DNA of 20,597 nucleotides from Streptosporangiaceae bacterium. Lineage in GTDB: Bacteria > Actinomycetota > Actinomycetes > Streptosporangiales > Streptosporangiaceae. This document shows, one piece after another, positions 1 to 6,427 of this stretch. Location of the stretch: positions 1 through 20,597 of the forward strand of contig JASHOI010000217.1 of assembly GCA_030041195.1 (NCBI GenBank). The letters run 5' to 3'. The notes beneath the pieces are model-generated. The model did no database searches. It worked only from the letters and a program-made list of their open reading frames with translations, and was not told the DNA's origin. A program made the position numbers and the translations under genes. Each line of letters begins with the position of its first letter. Position 1 is the first letter of the stretch.

Positions 1-206
1 AACGTGCCCGGCGTGGCCATGATCTCGTCGAGGCGCCGCGCGAAGTCCAGCGTCGGCGTGCGCTTGCACGTCTCGATGGCGCCGACCAGCGAACCGGAGA
101 ACGCGATCTTCTCCCCGCACTCGGTCTGCGACCAGCCAAGGCGCTGGCGCCAGCACCGTAACTCGGCGGCAAACACAGAGAGCGCGTTCATCTCCACATC
201 GGACAT
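1..206 (-). CDS. XRE-family helix-turn-helix regulator, N-terminal part (cut by window edge)
   Basis: The minus-strand frame starts with ATG at 206 and is still open at base 1, giving about 68 residues. They read as an XRE/Cro-type DNA-binding domain: an entry helix with LRCWRQRLGWSQTECGEKI, then a recognition-helix region SGSLVGAIETCKRTP, then FARRLDE. An alternative ATG lies five codons in (191). In actinomycetes this kind of N-terminus usually belongs to proteins of about 270-290 residues with a C-terminal DUF5753 domain. That part is outside the window, so DUF5753 membership is inferred. It is divergent from the small gene at 351, and the 144-bp gap would hold both promoters. Probable DNA-binding transcription regulator; target unknown. 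Confidence 0.8.
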   Translation of the reverse strand, partial: MSDVEMNALSVFAAELRCWRQRLGWSQTECGEKIAFSGSLVGAIETCKRTPTLDFARRLDEIMATPGT

Positions 207-350
207 CGCCGTCTCCACACGTCAAGACCCGAAAGCCACTCACGAAATGGCCGGCCGGCACAATGCCGCCGTCGGGCCGGAGGCTCTGGTCCACACTAGC
301 CCGGCACCGGCAGGCTGGGGAAAACGCCGATTAACCCCATGGAGACACCG

Positions 351-572
351 ATGCAGCCCGTTCCGGCCGGCGAGACCGATGACAGCGAACTGGCCAGCCT
401 GCAGGCCGAATTCCCGCAGTTTCAGATCTCGCTTGAAGCTACGCTCGGCCGCGCCCGCTACGTCGCGCGCGGCGTCCACCCGGGCACCCGGCCGCACACG
501 CTGATCACCCCCGATCCCGCGGAACTGCGCGCGGTGCTGAGCCTCAGCCAGCGGTCTTGCGGGCCTCGATGA
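351..572 (+). CDS. Small conserved-type protein of unknown function (73 aa)
   Basis: Start ATG at 351 is preferred because GGAG (341-344) sits six bases before it; an in-frame ATG at 339 has no such site. The product is acidic at the N-terminus (PAGETDDSELASLQAEF), followed by QFQISLEATLGRARYVARG and HPGTRPHTLITPDPAELRAVL. This fits small actinobacterial proteins with the pattern F-x-I...RYVAR...RPHT-hydrophobic-TPDxxELRAxL, often coded next to XRE/DUF5753 regulators. It is not a DUF397 protein, the more usual small partner. Its 3' end overlaps the convergent methyltransferase by 29 bases. No membrane segment or catalytic motif is visible. Function unknown; a small modulator acting with the neighbouring regulator is possible but inferred from position. 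Confidence 0.65.
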   Translation: MQPVPAGETDDSELASLQAEFPQFQISLEATLGRARYVARGVHPGTRPHTLITPDPAELRAVLSLSQRSCGPR

Positions 573-1320
573 GGAACCGGGTGGCGTAGGCGATGAACGG
601 GCCGTCGCTCTGGATCCGGTCGTGCAGCGCGCGGAGTTCCTCGCGGTATCCGGCCACGGTGAAGCCGGGCACCATCCAGATCACCTTGCGCAGGAAGTAA
701 ATCACCGCGCCGATGTCGAAGAACTCCGTGCGCAGCGACTCCAGGCGAAGGTCGGTGACCTCCAGCCCGGCGGCCTCGGCCTCTTCCCTGGCCCCGCCGG
801 GGTCCCGGTTGTTGCGAACATCGGGCGGCTGCGGGCCGAGGAACCACTCGACGAGCTCGAATACGCTGTGCGGCCCGACCTCCTGGGAGAAATACGTGCC
901 GCCGGGCTGCAGCACCCGGGCGATCTCTTCCCACCAGGCGGTCACTGGATGGCGGCTAACGACCAAGTCGAATGCCCGGTCGGCGAACGGCAGCGGCGGC
1001 TCGTCCTGGTCAGCGACGACCGCTACGCCGAGCGGATGCAGCAGCCTGGTCGCCCGCTCGATGTTCGGCGGCCATGATTCCGTGGCCACCGTGAGTTTCG
1101 GCAGTTCCGGAACTCCGGCAAGCACCTCGCCGCCGCCCGTCTGAATGTCGAGCGCCGCCGAGGCGCGAGCCATCCGTTCGCCCATTAAGCGCTGATAGCC
1201 CCATGACGGCCGCTGCTCGGTTGCCCGGCCGTCCAGCCAGGAGAAATCCCACCCGGCGACGTCGGCCGACTCGGCCTCGGCCACGAGATCCTCGAACGAA
1301 CGCGGCACGCCCCGAATCAT
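544..1320 (-). CDS. Class I SAM-dependent methyltransferase (Methyltransf_11-like)
   Basis: The 258-residue protein has a Rossmann methyltransferase core. Motif I is degenerate, ALDIQTGGGEVL around residues 56-67, followed by an acidic loop residue in VATESWPPNIERA. A motif-IV-like DRAFDLVVSRHPVTAWW follows, then ARVLQPGGTYFSQEVG, the usual post-motif strand. The C-terminal half (FFDIGAVIYFLRKVIW, then FIAYATRFLIEARK) matches small-molecule methyltransferases common in actinomycetes. Substrate unknown. A GTG at 1323 abuts the ATG at 1320, and neither has a clear Shine-Dalgarno, so the exact start is open. It lies downstream of lsr2 on the same strand with a 75-bp gap and may be its own transcription unit. 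Confidence 0.85.
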   Translation of the reverse strand: MIRGVPRSFEDLVAEAESADVAGWDFSWLDGRATEQRPSWGYQRLMGERMARASAALDIQTGGGEVLAGVPELPKLTVATESWPPNIERATRLLHPLGVAVVADQDEPPLPFADRAFDLVVSRHPVTAWWEEIARVLQPGGTYFSQEVGPHSVFELVEWFLGPQPPDVRNNRDPGGAREEAEAAGLEVTDLRLESLRTEFFDIGAVIYFLRKVIWMVPGFTVAGYREELRALHDRIQSDGPFIAYATRFLIEARKTAG

Positions 1321-1362
1321 CACATGACGTACGGCGCGTGCGCACCCGGATTAGTGGCCGGC

Positions 1363-1376
1363 CCGCGAGTGCGCGG
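1363..1376 (-). terminator. Small GC hairpin behind lsr2, possible terminator
   Basis: CCGCG-AGTG-CGCGG forms a 5-bp stem with a four-base loop about 20 bases beyond the lsr2 stop codon. There is no T tract. It could attenuate transcription between lsr2 and the methyltransferase gene. Weak evidence. Confidence 0.25.
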
Positions 1377-1395
1377 CCGTCACGCCAGCCGTTGG

Positions 1396-1722
1396 TTAGT
1401 GGGCTTCCTCGTACTGGCGCATGATGTCGGCGCTAATCCGGCCGCGCTCGGGCACCTTGATGCCGACCGACTTTGCCCAGGCCCGGACGGCGCCGCGATC
1501 AACCGATGCACCGGCCGGGCGATCGGCGGCGCGCCGACGACCGCCACGGGGAACCCGCCGGCCGGCCTCGATGAATGGGGCAAGCGCCTTTTCAAGCTTG
1601 GCCCGGTTCTTCTGCCCTAGGTCGATTTCGTAGGTCACCCCGCCGAAGCCGAAGGAGACGGTCTCAGCGTCGTCGGAGCCGTCAAGGTCGTCGGTCATAA
1701 TCACAGATACGCTTCTCGCCAT
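1396..1722 (-). CDS. lsr2: Lsr2 family nucleoid-associated protein
   Basis: The 108-residue protein begins MARSVSVIMTDDLDGSDDAE, the typical Lsr2 opening, followed by the dimerisation beta-sheet segment VSFGFGGVTYEIDLGQKN and helix AKLEKALAPFIEAGRRV. A basic linker (RRVPRGGRRRAADR) leads to the DNA-binding domain, VRAWAKSVGIKVPERGRISADIM, with the AT-hook-like RGR that inserts into the minor groove. Lsr2 is the actinobacterial H-NS analogue that bridges AT-rich, often horizontally acquired DNA. The frame stays open up to 1824, but the conserved N-terminus and the promoter place the start at 1722. There is no Shine-Dalgarno, and the transcript is probably leaderless. Actinomycetes often carry several Lsr2 paralogues; whether this is the main copy cannot be told. 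Confidence 0.95.
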   Translation of the reverse strand: MARSVSVIMTDDLDGSDDAETVSFGFGGVTYEIDLGQKNRAKLEKALAPFIEAGRRVPRGGRRRAADRPAGASVDRGAVRAWAKSVGIKVPERGRISADIMRQYEEAH

Positions 1723-1723
1723 G

Positions 1724-1742
1724 ACACCGATAGTCTCGGTGT
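1724..1742. promoter_or_regulatory. Perfect inverted repeat over the lsr2 -10 box (putative operator)
   Basis: ACACCGA (1724-1730) and TCGGTGT (1736-1742) are perfect reverse complements around a 5-bp centre. The 19-bp dyad spans the -10 element and the predicted transcription start. Binding there would block RNA polymerase. In a leaderless transcript most of the dyad is not transcribed, so a DNA operator is more likely than an RNA hairpin. Confidence 0.55.
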
Positions 1743-1758
1743 AATGAGTGGCTGTCAA
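1730..1758 (-). promoter_or_regulatory. Predicted leaderless lsr2 promoter (-35 TTGACA, -10 GACTAT)
   Basis: On the minus strand TTGACA (1758-1753) is a perfect -35 box. After 17 bases comes GACTAT (1735-1730) as -10. Seven bases later is the lsr2 ATG (1722), so transcription should begin at or next to the start codon. This explains the missing Shine-Dalgarno. Confidence 0.7.
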
Positions 1759-1834
1759 TCCGACACACCGCCAAAAGGACGCCGTGGCATGAAGCTCGCG
1801 AGTCACATATCTCAATGTTCTCACGGCGTTTCTT

Positions 1835-1840
1835 TACAAT
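1835..1840 (+). promoter_or_regulatory. Predicted -10 box of the DUF4232-like gene
   Basis: TACAAT is a near-consensus -10 hexamer 36 bases before the ATG at 1877. No convincing -35 was found 16-18 bases upstream. It would give a leader of roughly 30 bases that includes the GAGG ribosome site at 1868-1871. Confidence 0.4.
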
Positions 1841-1876
1841 GGCGGCCTCGGTAAGACCGCGGCCAGTGAGGTGGAT

Positions 1877-2326
1877 ATGCCCGATATTGCCGACCAGCCG
1901 GCAGTTCCGGTATGCGAGTCAGCTGATCTTGCGGTGACCCTCCGGTGGGAGCCCGACGGTCCCGGGCTGCGCGGCCAGGTGGTGGCCGAGAACATCGGCG
2001 GCCGGGCGTGCCGCCTGCCAGGAAAGCCAACGATCACCCCGCTCGGCCTCGACGGCCAGCCGCTGCCCGCCAAAACCGTGGTCACGCTGGAGATGCGGGA
2101 GCCCGGCTATGTGATCCTGTCCCCCGGCGACCGGGCGGCTGCGCGGGCGCGGTGGCCCAGCTGGTGCGGGCCTCAGGCCTCAGACCGGGCGCTGGTCAGC
2201 TGGGAGGGTGGCTCGGCCGACGCGCAGGTGCACGGCCCGGCGCAGCCGGGCTGTGACCCGGGCAGGCCGGGCGACCTGACGTCGTCGTGGTTTGACCTGA
2301 TTGGCAAGCCCCAGCCACCTGCTTAG
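1877..2326 (+). CDS. DUF4232-like protein without signal peptide
   Basis: The ATG at 1877 is chosen over the GTG at 1871 because GAGG (1868-1871) lies five bases before it; the product is 149 residues. The layout follows the DUF4232 beta-sandwich: an N-terminal VCESADLAVTLRW, then VVAENIGGRACRLPGKPTI, a YVILSPGDRAAARARW strand, SWCGP, and a terminal QPGC. The four conserved-type cysteines (in VCES, RACR, WCGP, PGCD) could form two disulfides. DUF4232 proteins are normally secreted or lipoproteins, yet here no signal peptide, lipobox or membrane segment is visible, so it would be cytosolic unless the true start is elsewhere. Biochemical role unknown for the family. Confidence 0.75.
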   Translation: MPDIADQPAVPVCESADLAVTLRWEPDGPGLRGQVVAENIGGRACRLPGKPTITPLGLDGQPLPAKTVVTLEMREPGYVILSPGDRAAARARWPSWCGPQASDRALVSWEGGSADAQVHGPAQPGCDPGRPGDLTSSWFDLIGKPQPPA

Positions 2327-2414
2327 CAATTCAGCAATCGTCACACAGATGGGGCGCGGTGGGTTCTGGGCCGGAATAGGAGGGCTCTGGCCGGCGGCCG
2401 CAGCCACGTCCCGC

Positions 2415-3026
2415 TCAGGGCTGGATGGACTCCTCTTGCTGCAGTTCGGTGATGTACCGCATCCCGCGTGACCTGATCAGCTCGCTCTGGATCACCGTGG
2501 AAAGCTCGGCCAGGAAGTCGTCCCGATCCTGGTTCACGAGAATGTAGTCGTAGACCCACGCCCAGGTTTGCTGCAGGCTTCTGACCCGAAGACGGTTGTC
2601 GGTGTCGGGCGCCTCGCCCCGTTCGGCCAGCCGTGACCGCAGTTCGGTTTCCGTCCTGGTCGTAACGAAGATGCCGATGACGCGGCGAGCGGACATCGCC
2701 CGGACTTTGACGTACCCGGTCGGCTCGAGTTCCGCAGCCAGCGGAGTTGGATCCTCGCTGTCCAGCAACTCGCGCGGCGAGCCGTAATAGCTATCCGAAT
2801 AGGTACGCGTGTATTCTATGAGCCGCCCTTCCTCGCGGAGCTTGTGGAAGGTCTCGTCGCTGACGAAGTTGTATTCGACCCCGTCTCTTTCCGTGGGGCG
2901 CGCGGCCCTGGTCGTGTACGTGGGCACGCGGCGCACATGTCCGGAGAGGACCATCCAGTCGAGTGCGGTGCCTTTGCCGGCGCCGCTCGGGCCAGATATT
3001 ATGAATAGCGGTGGCCTAGCATTCAA
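2415..3026 (-). CDS. Guanylate kinase-like nucleotide kinase (probable paralogue)
   Basis: The 203-residue protein has the guanylate kinase P-loop GPSGAGKGT (residues 12-20), the GMP-site block TTRAARPTERDGVEYNFVS (38-56) and a LIEYTRTYSDSYYGSP segment equivalent to the GMP-binding loop ending in YG. The family phosphorylates GMP to GDP with ATP. Housekeeping gmk in actinobacteria normally sits next to mihF and rpoZ. Here the neighbours are unrelated, and the lid (RAMSARRVIGIFVTTRTETELRSRL) differs from typical Gmk, so a specialised paralogue is likely. The start is TTG at 3026: an in-frame stop lies at 3038-3036, and GAGGA (3037-3033) gives ideal spacing. Convergent with the DUF4232-like gene. 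Confidence 0.85.
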   Translation of the reverse strand: MNARPPLFIISGPSGAGKGTALDWMVLSGHVRRVPTYTTRAARPTERDGVEYNFVSDETFHKLREEGRLIEYTRTYSDSYYGSPRELLDSEDPTPLAAELEPTGYVKVRAMSARRVIGIFVTTRTETELRSRLAERGEAPDTDNRLRVRSLQQTWAWVYDYILVNQDRDDFLAELSTVIQSELIRSRGMRYITELQQEESIQP

Positions 3027-3132
3027 TTCGGGTCCTCAATTCAACCCTTGTCGCGTCGGGCGCGGGCTGGCAGCGGTGCGGCCCATGATTGCGCCGAGCG
3101 TCGAAGACGCTTAGCCAGAGCCGGTCCCCGCC

Positions 3133-3154
3133 GGGATGCATACGGGATGCATCC
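3133..3154. repeat. Tandem GGGATGCAT repeat with embedded palindrome
   Basis: GGGATGCAT occurs at 3133-3141 and again at 3144-3152, a period of 11 bp, about one helical turn. The second copy extends to the perfect 10-bp palindrome GGATGCATCC (3145-3154). This fits cooperative binding of a regulator on one face of the DNA. Regulator unknown. Confidence 0.5.
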
Positions 3155-3219
3155 GGTGCGCCAGAACCGCCGCCCCGGCAGTACATATGAGCCGCAGCCT
3201 TGAACTTACCTTGTCCAGT

Positions 3220-3232
3220 CCCGCAATGCGGG
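3220..3232. promoter_or_regulatory. 13-bp palindrome, possible operator
   Basis: CCCGCA and TGCGGG flank one central A. The arms are perfect reverse complements. The one-base centre is too short for an RNA loop, so a protein site is more likely. It lies about 150 bases before the transferase start. Confidence 0.3.
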
Positions 3233-3382
3233 CTGACCTGCGCCGGAGAAGGCCGGTGGCGCCGAGGGAGAGCGCTGCGCAGGCCGCCGGGCTGGACCGC
3301 CGGCCGCCGTGCCGAGCAGGGTGGGCCAGCCACCGACGACGGGGCCGTACCGTGGTGACCGTGAGCGAAGGACCCGGCCGAC

Positions 3383-4048
3383 GTGCTTGACGAGATCGTG
3401 CCGCCGCAGGTCGCTGCCGTCGAGACGTTCGGCGACCCCGCGGACGCGCGGCTCTATCCGCAGGAGGAGGCGCTGCTGCGGAAGGCCGTGGCCAGCCGGC
3501 GGATCGAGTTCGGCGCCGCACGGTGGTGCGCCCGCGAGGCGCTCGCCAAGCTGGGCCTGCCCCCGGCTCCCATCCTGCCCGGTGAGCGCGGCGCGCCGAC
3601 GTGGCCCGCCGGGGTGGCCGGCAGCATGACCCATTGCGCCGGGTACCGCGCCGCCGCCGTCGCGCACAGCCGGGACATCGCCGCGATCGGCATCGATGCC
3701 GAGCCGCACGGCCCGCTGCCGGACGGGGTCCGCGACGTGATCGCCAGCCAGGAAGAACAGCCTGCCCTGGCCGAGCTTGCCGCCGCGGCACCGCAGACCT
3801 GCTGGGACAAGCTGCTGTTCAGCGCGAAGGAGGCCACCTACAAGGCGTGGTTCCCGCTGACCCTGCGCTGGCTTGGCTTCAAGGACGCCTCGATCAGCAT
3901 CAGCCCGGGCGACGGAACCTTCACCGCACGGCTGCTGGTTCCCGGGCCGGTGCTGGGCGGCCGTCAGCTCACCGAATTCAGCGGGCGGTGGCTGGTCAGG
4001 GACGGGCTGGTCATCACCTCCATCGCGGTCCCGGCAGGCCCGGCCTAG
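3383..4048 (+). CDS. 4'-phosphopantetheinyl transferase (PptT/EntD type)
   Basis: The 221-residue product has the family blocks in order: RWCAREALAKLG (47-58), a substrate-loop SMTHCAGYRAAAVA (81-94), the Mg-binding IGIDAE (102-107; Asp105 and Glu107), and the catalytic KLLFSAKEATYKAWFPLT (143-160; Glu150, Lys154), then RWLGFKDASI. These enzymes transfer phosphopantetheine from CoA to the serine of carrier domains of fatty-acid, polyketide and nonribosomal peptide synthases. The KEATYKAWFPLT form is typical of PptT/EntD-like members. The GTG at 3383 is preceded by AAGGA ten bases upstream. No carrier-protein or synthase gene lies in the window, so it is probably a general activator acting in trans. 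It ends 13 bases from the convergent lipase gene. Confidence 0.92.
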   Translation: MLDEIVPPQVAAVETFGDPADARLYPQEEALLRKAVASRRIEFGAARWCAREALAKLGLPPAPILPGERGAPTWPAGVAGSMTHCAGYRAAAVAHSRDIAAIGIDAEPHGPLPDGVRDVIASQEEQPALAELAAAAPQTCWDKLLFSAKEATYKAWFPLTLRWLGFKDASISISPGDGTFTARLLVPGPVLGGRQLTEFSGRWLVRDGLVITSIAVPAGPA

Positions 4049-4061
4049 GCGGCCGGCCCGG

Positions 4062-5030
4062 TCAGAACGACGGCACCGGGCCGACCGGCCCGAACACCGG
4101 CAGGACGAGCAGGCACGGCACCTGGACCGGCGCGGCCGGATCGAGGGCGTTGAGCATGTCGGCCATGGCGACCGGGTCGTTGGCGATCTCCAGGTGGTCG
4201 CTCTCGTCCAGCGGGCACTGGTTCTGCAGGGTGATGTTGGTGACGTTGGGCCCGGCCGGCAGGAACGCGTTCGTGTACGGGGTGACGACCTCGTCGTCCT
4301 TGGTCTCGATCACCGTGTACGACACACCGGGCGCCGTCGGGTCGGCGTTGAGCGTGGCAAGGAACGACGAGCCCTCTTCCTGCTCCACGCACGCCTCACA
4401 GGTCGTGCTCAGCACGCTGTTGATGGGGGCGAGCAGGCCCAGCGTCTGGCCCAGGGCGGTAAGGCCGTCCAGCGTGGTCCCGTAGTTGGACGGCGCCAGC
4501 GCAACGAGCTTGTCGACCTTCGCCGCTCCGCCGAGGAAGTTGATGTAATAACGCGGCATCATGCCGCCCTGGGAGTGGCCGACGATGTCCACTTTCGCCG
4601 CGCCGGTCGCGGCCAGCACCTCGTTGACGAACGAGGCCAGCTGGCCGGCGGACGTCGCGATGTCCCCGGTTCCCTGAAAATCGTCGGTGGGCGAGGCGCC
4701 CCCGTAGTTGAACGCGAAGACGCAGTACCCGTGGTTGGCCAGGATCGGGGATGCCGCCTGCCAGTTGTCGTCCATGTTCGCGAGCGTCCCGTGCACCAGC
4801 ACGACCGGGTACGGATGAGCGGCGCTCGGCTGGCAGGACCAGTTATTCGCCCCGGGCGGAGATACCGTGGGCGAGTTGAACGTTGCCAGGACCGCGCTGC
4901 CGAAGTCGTAATTGACCGGGAGCGCGCTTTGCGCGGAGGCGCTCCCGGCAGAAAAGGCGCTTATCAGCACGGCTACGCCGGTTATGCAAAGCGCTGCGGT
5001 TAATCTGCGGGCACGCAGGAACGACTTCAT
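4062..5030 (-). CDS. Secreted alpha/beta-hydrolase, class 2 lipase-like
   Basis: A clear Sec signal peptide opens the 322-residue protein: basic MKSFLRARR, a hydrophobic core, and SAGSASA cut at about residue 33. The mature part has the lipase oxyanion segment PVVLVHGT (75-82), nucleophile elbow GHSQGG (Ser153), acid ETKDDEVVTPY (Asp245 or Asp246) and ESDHLEIAND (His279). This fits actinobacterial extracellular lipases/esterases of triacylglycerol type. Six mature cysteines (66, 103, 211, 214, 272, 306) could make three disulfides. GGGAGGA ends five bases before the ATG. The C-terminus is Pro/Val-rich (VFGPVGPVPSF). Substrate chain length cannot be read. Confidence 0.93.
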   Translation of the reverse strand: MKSFLRARRLTAALCITGVAVLISAFSAGSASAQSALPVNYDFGSAVLATFNSPTVSPPGANNWSCQPSAAHPYPVVLVHGTLANMDDNWQAASPILANHGYCVFAFNYGGASPTDDFQGTGDIATSAGQLASFVNEVLAATGAAKVDIVGHSQGGMMPRYYINFLGGAAKVDKLVALAPSNYGTTLDGLTALGQTLGLLAPINSVLSTTCEACVEQEEGSSFLATLNADPTAPGVSYTVIETKDDEVVTPYTNAFLPAGPNVTNITLQNQCPLDESDHLEIANDPVAMADMLNALDPAAPVQVPCLLVLPVFGPVGPVPSF

Positions 5031-5299
5031 TACTATCCTCCCAGCCGTAACAGAACCGGACTCTCAAGCGGGAGGACATGGCCGGTCGGCCCGAGCTGCA
5101 CCGACAGAGCTCCCGGTTCGCGCAATATTAAATTAACACCGGGAATTCACGGATTCTTCGGCCCGATGTAAGCGTCTTTGCCGGTGCCGTTGTCAATTCA
5201 GCACAACCGCCTGCCGCGCAACGGCCCCGGTGCCCGCAACGCCAGACGGCCGCGCCGCGCCAGGCCGTGGGTGTCAGGCGGGAACTCCCGGGGACACTT

Positions 5300-5593
5300 A
5301 TGACCATGTCAGTCTGGCAGTATGCGCAGCTCACGATCACCCTGGACGCTCGCGCCCAGGACCAGAGGCGGACCGTCCTCTGGCACGGCCCCGGCGCGGA
5401 ACTAGCCGAGGATCTCTCCGAGAGCGAGCCGAGGGTGCTGGACCTGCTGAACCGGGTGGGGGCCGACGGCTGGGAACTGACCAGCCAGGAGGAGCAACGG
5501 CAGGAAGAGGACGGGCACAGCTACTGGGATCCTTCCTGGTGCCTCACCACCTACACGTTCAAGAGGCGGGTCGAGTTATCCGGCGGATCATGA
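5300..5593 (+). CDS. Small DUF4177-like protein (97 aa)
   Basis: From ATG 5300 (or 5306) the product reads MTMSVWQYAQLTITLDA, then LLNRVGADGWELTSQEEQR and finally WCLTTYTFKRRVE. The order W-x-Y opening strand, LN-x-x-G-x-x-GWEL centre and YTFKR ending matches small DUF4177-type proteins, which are built from one sheet packed on a helix and have no known enzyme activity. Open frame extends upstream to 5267 without similarity. A G-rich run lies before 5300 but is not a clean ribosome site. The 3' end overlaps the convergent DUF4097-like gene by six bases. Cytosolic; role unknown. Confidence 0.7.
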   Translation: MTMSVWQYAQLTITLDARAQDQRRTVLWHGPGAELAEDLSESEPRVLDLLNRVGADGWELTSQEEQRQEEDGHSYWDPSWCLTTYTFKRRVELSGGS

Positions 5594-6427
5594 CTCGGTG
5601 ACGCTGATGTTGCCGCCGCCGCTGGTGGCGGTGATCACGTTCGCGGAGGACGAGTCGGTCGGCACGCTCCCGGAGGTGGTGCCGCCGTCCGTGCGCTCCG
5701 TCAGCCGGTAGTGAGTGCTGCCGCGCGGCACGACGATCGTGATGTTGCCGCCGTCGGTGTTGACCTCGACGTTCGTTGGCACGCTCGTGAACACCACCGT
5801 GATGTCGCCGCCGCCGGTGCTGGCCGTGACCCGGGTCGCGGTGATCTCGGTGGCCGTGATGTCGCCGCCGTCGGTGACCAGGGTGAGGTCGCCGGACGCC
5901 CGCTCGGCGGACACGCTCCCGCCGTCGCTGGTCAGGGTGACGTCGCCGGTGGTGCCGATCGCCGTGGCATTGCCGCCCCCGGTGTACACCGACGTGGGCG
6001 TTCCCCGCGGGACGCTGACGGTCGCGTTCAGGTAGCAGTCGCCGACCGGGAGGTTGCACTCGTAGCCAAAGTCCGTGCCGGTCGCGGCCACGTGCGCGGT
6101 AAACGGGGGCCGGATGAGGCTGTAGTGGGCAGTACCGGTCAGCCTTCCCTGACCGCCGGCCGCCTCCTGGACGAGGATGTTCCCGGAGCTGAAGTTCACG
6201 TTCACCCGCGGTGCGCTGGCCGGGATGTCGTGGCCGACCTTGACCTGGCCCTGCCCGACCAGCGCGACCAGGCTGAGGCCGGCCCAGCCGACCAGGACCA
6301 GGCACACCGGCACGCCGATCGCCAGCCAGGCGCGGCGAGCCGGGGTCATCGGCAGCCGCGGTGCCGTACCCCGCGGCACCCCGGCCGGCAGCGTCTGGTT
6401 CGGTGCTGCTGACTGCATCGTGATCAC
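5588..6427 (-). CDS. Membrane-anchored DUF4097-like beta-repeat protein
   Basis: A short cytosolic, proline-rich N-terminus (to about residue 30) leads to one membrane segment, AWLAIGVPVCLVLVGWAGLS (33-52). The rest is extracytoplasmic: repeated beta strands with turns TGGGN, SDGGS, TDGGD, TGGGD, TDGGN and SGGGN about every 17-25 residues. That is the DUF4097 (adhesin-like, beta-solenoid) pattern. The GTG start at 6427 overlaps the response regulator stop by four bases (GTGA), so translation is probably coupled; ATG 6418 is an alternative. DUF4097 proteins often accompany envelope-stress sensing modules, so a role in monitoring or modulating the kinase is inferred. Confidence 0.82.
   Translation of the reverse strand: MITMQSAAPNQTLPAGVPRGTAPRLPMTPARRAWLAIGVPVCLVLVGWAGLSLVALVGQGQVKVGHDIPASAPRVNVNFSSGNILVQEAAGGQGRLTGTAHYSLIRPPFTAHVAATGTDFGYECNLPVGDCYLNATVSVPRGTPTSVYTGGGNATAIGTTGDVTLTSDGGSVSAERASGDLTLVTDGGDITATEITATRVTASTGGGDITVVFTSVPTNVEVNTDGGNITIVVPRGSTHYRLTERTDGGTTSGSVPTDSSSANVITATSGGGNISVTES

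Larger units (their letters stand above)
3027..3382. other. 356-bp noncoding region between divergent genes
   Basis: No frame here has coding character. It should carry the promoters of the kinase-like gene (minus) and the phosphopantetheinyl transferase gene (plus). Two operator-like elements are visible: tandem GGGATGCAT repeats (3133-3154) and the palindrome at 3220-3232. Confidence 0.6.

Noticed and set aside
1723..1824. 34-codon N-terminal extension of Lsr2
   Set aside because: The extension has no Lsr2 similarity, and the promoter and dyad lie inside it, so translation should begin at 1722.
3020..3022. ATG as start of the guanylate-kinase-like gene
   Set aside because: It is out of frame with the P-loop protein; the in-frame TTG at 3026 has the well-placed ribosome site.
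5191..5196. TTGACA on the minus strand as lipase -35 box
   Set aside because: No acceptable -10 hexamer at 16-18 bases, and it would leave a leader of about 130 bases; the AT-rich stretch at 5123-5136 has no matching -35 either.
5615..6050. Repetitive DNA that could suggest a CRISPR or tandem-repeat array
   Set aside because: The repetition comes from Gly/Asp turn codons in a coding frame; units vary in length and sequence, with no spacer structure.
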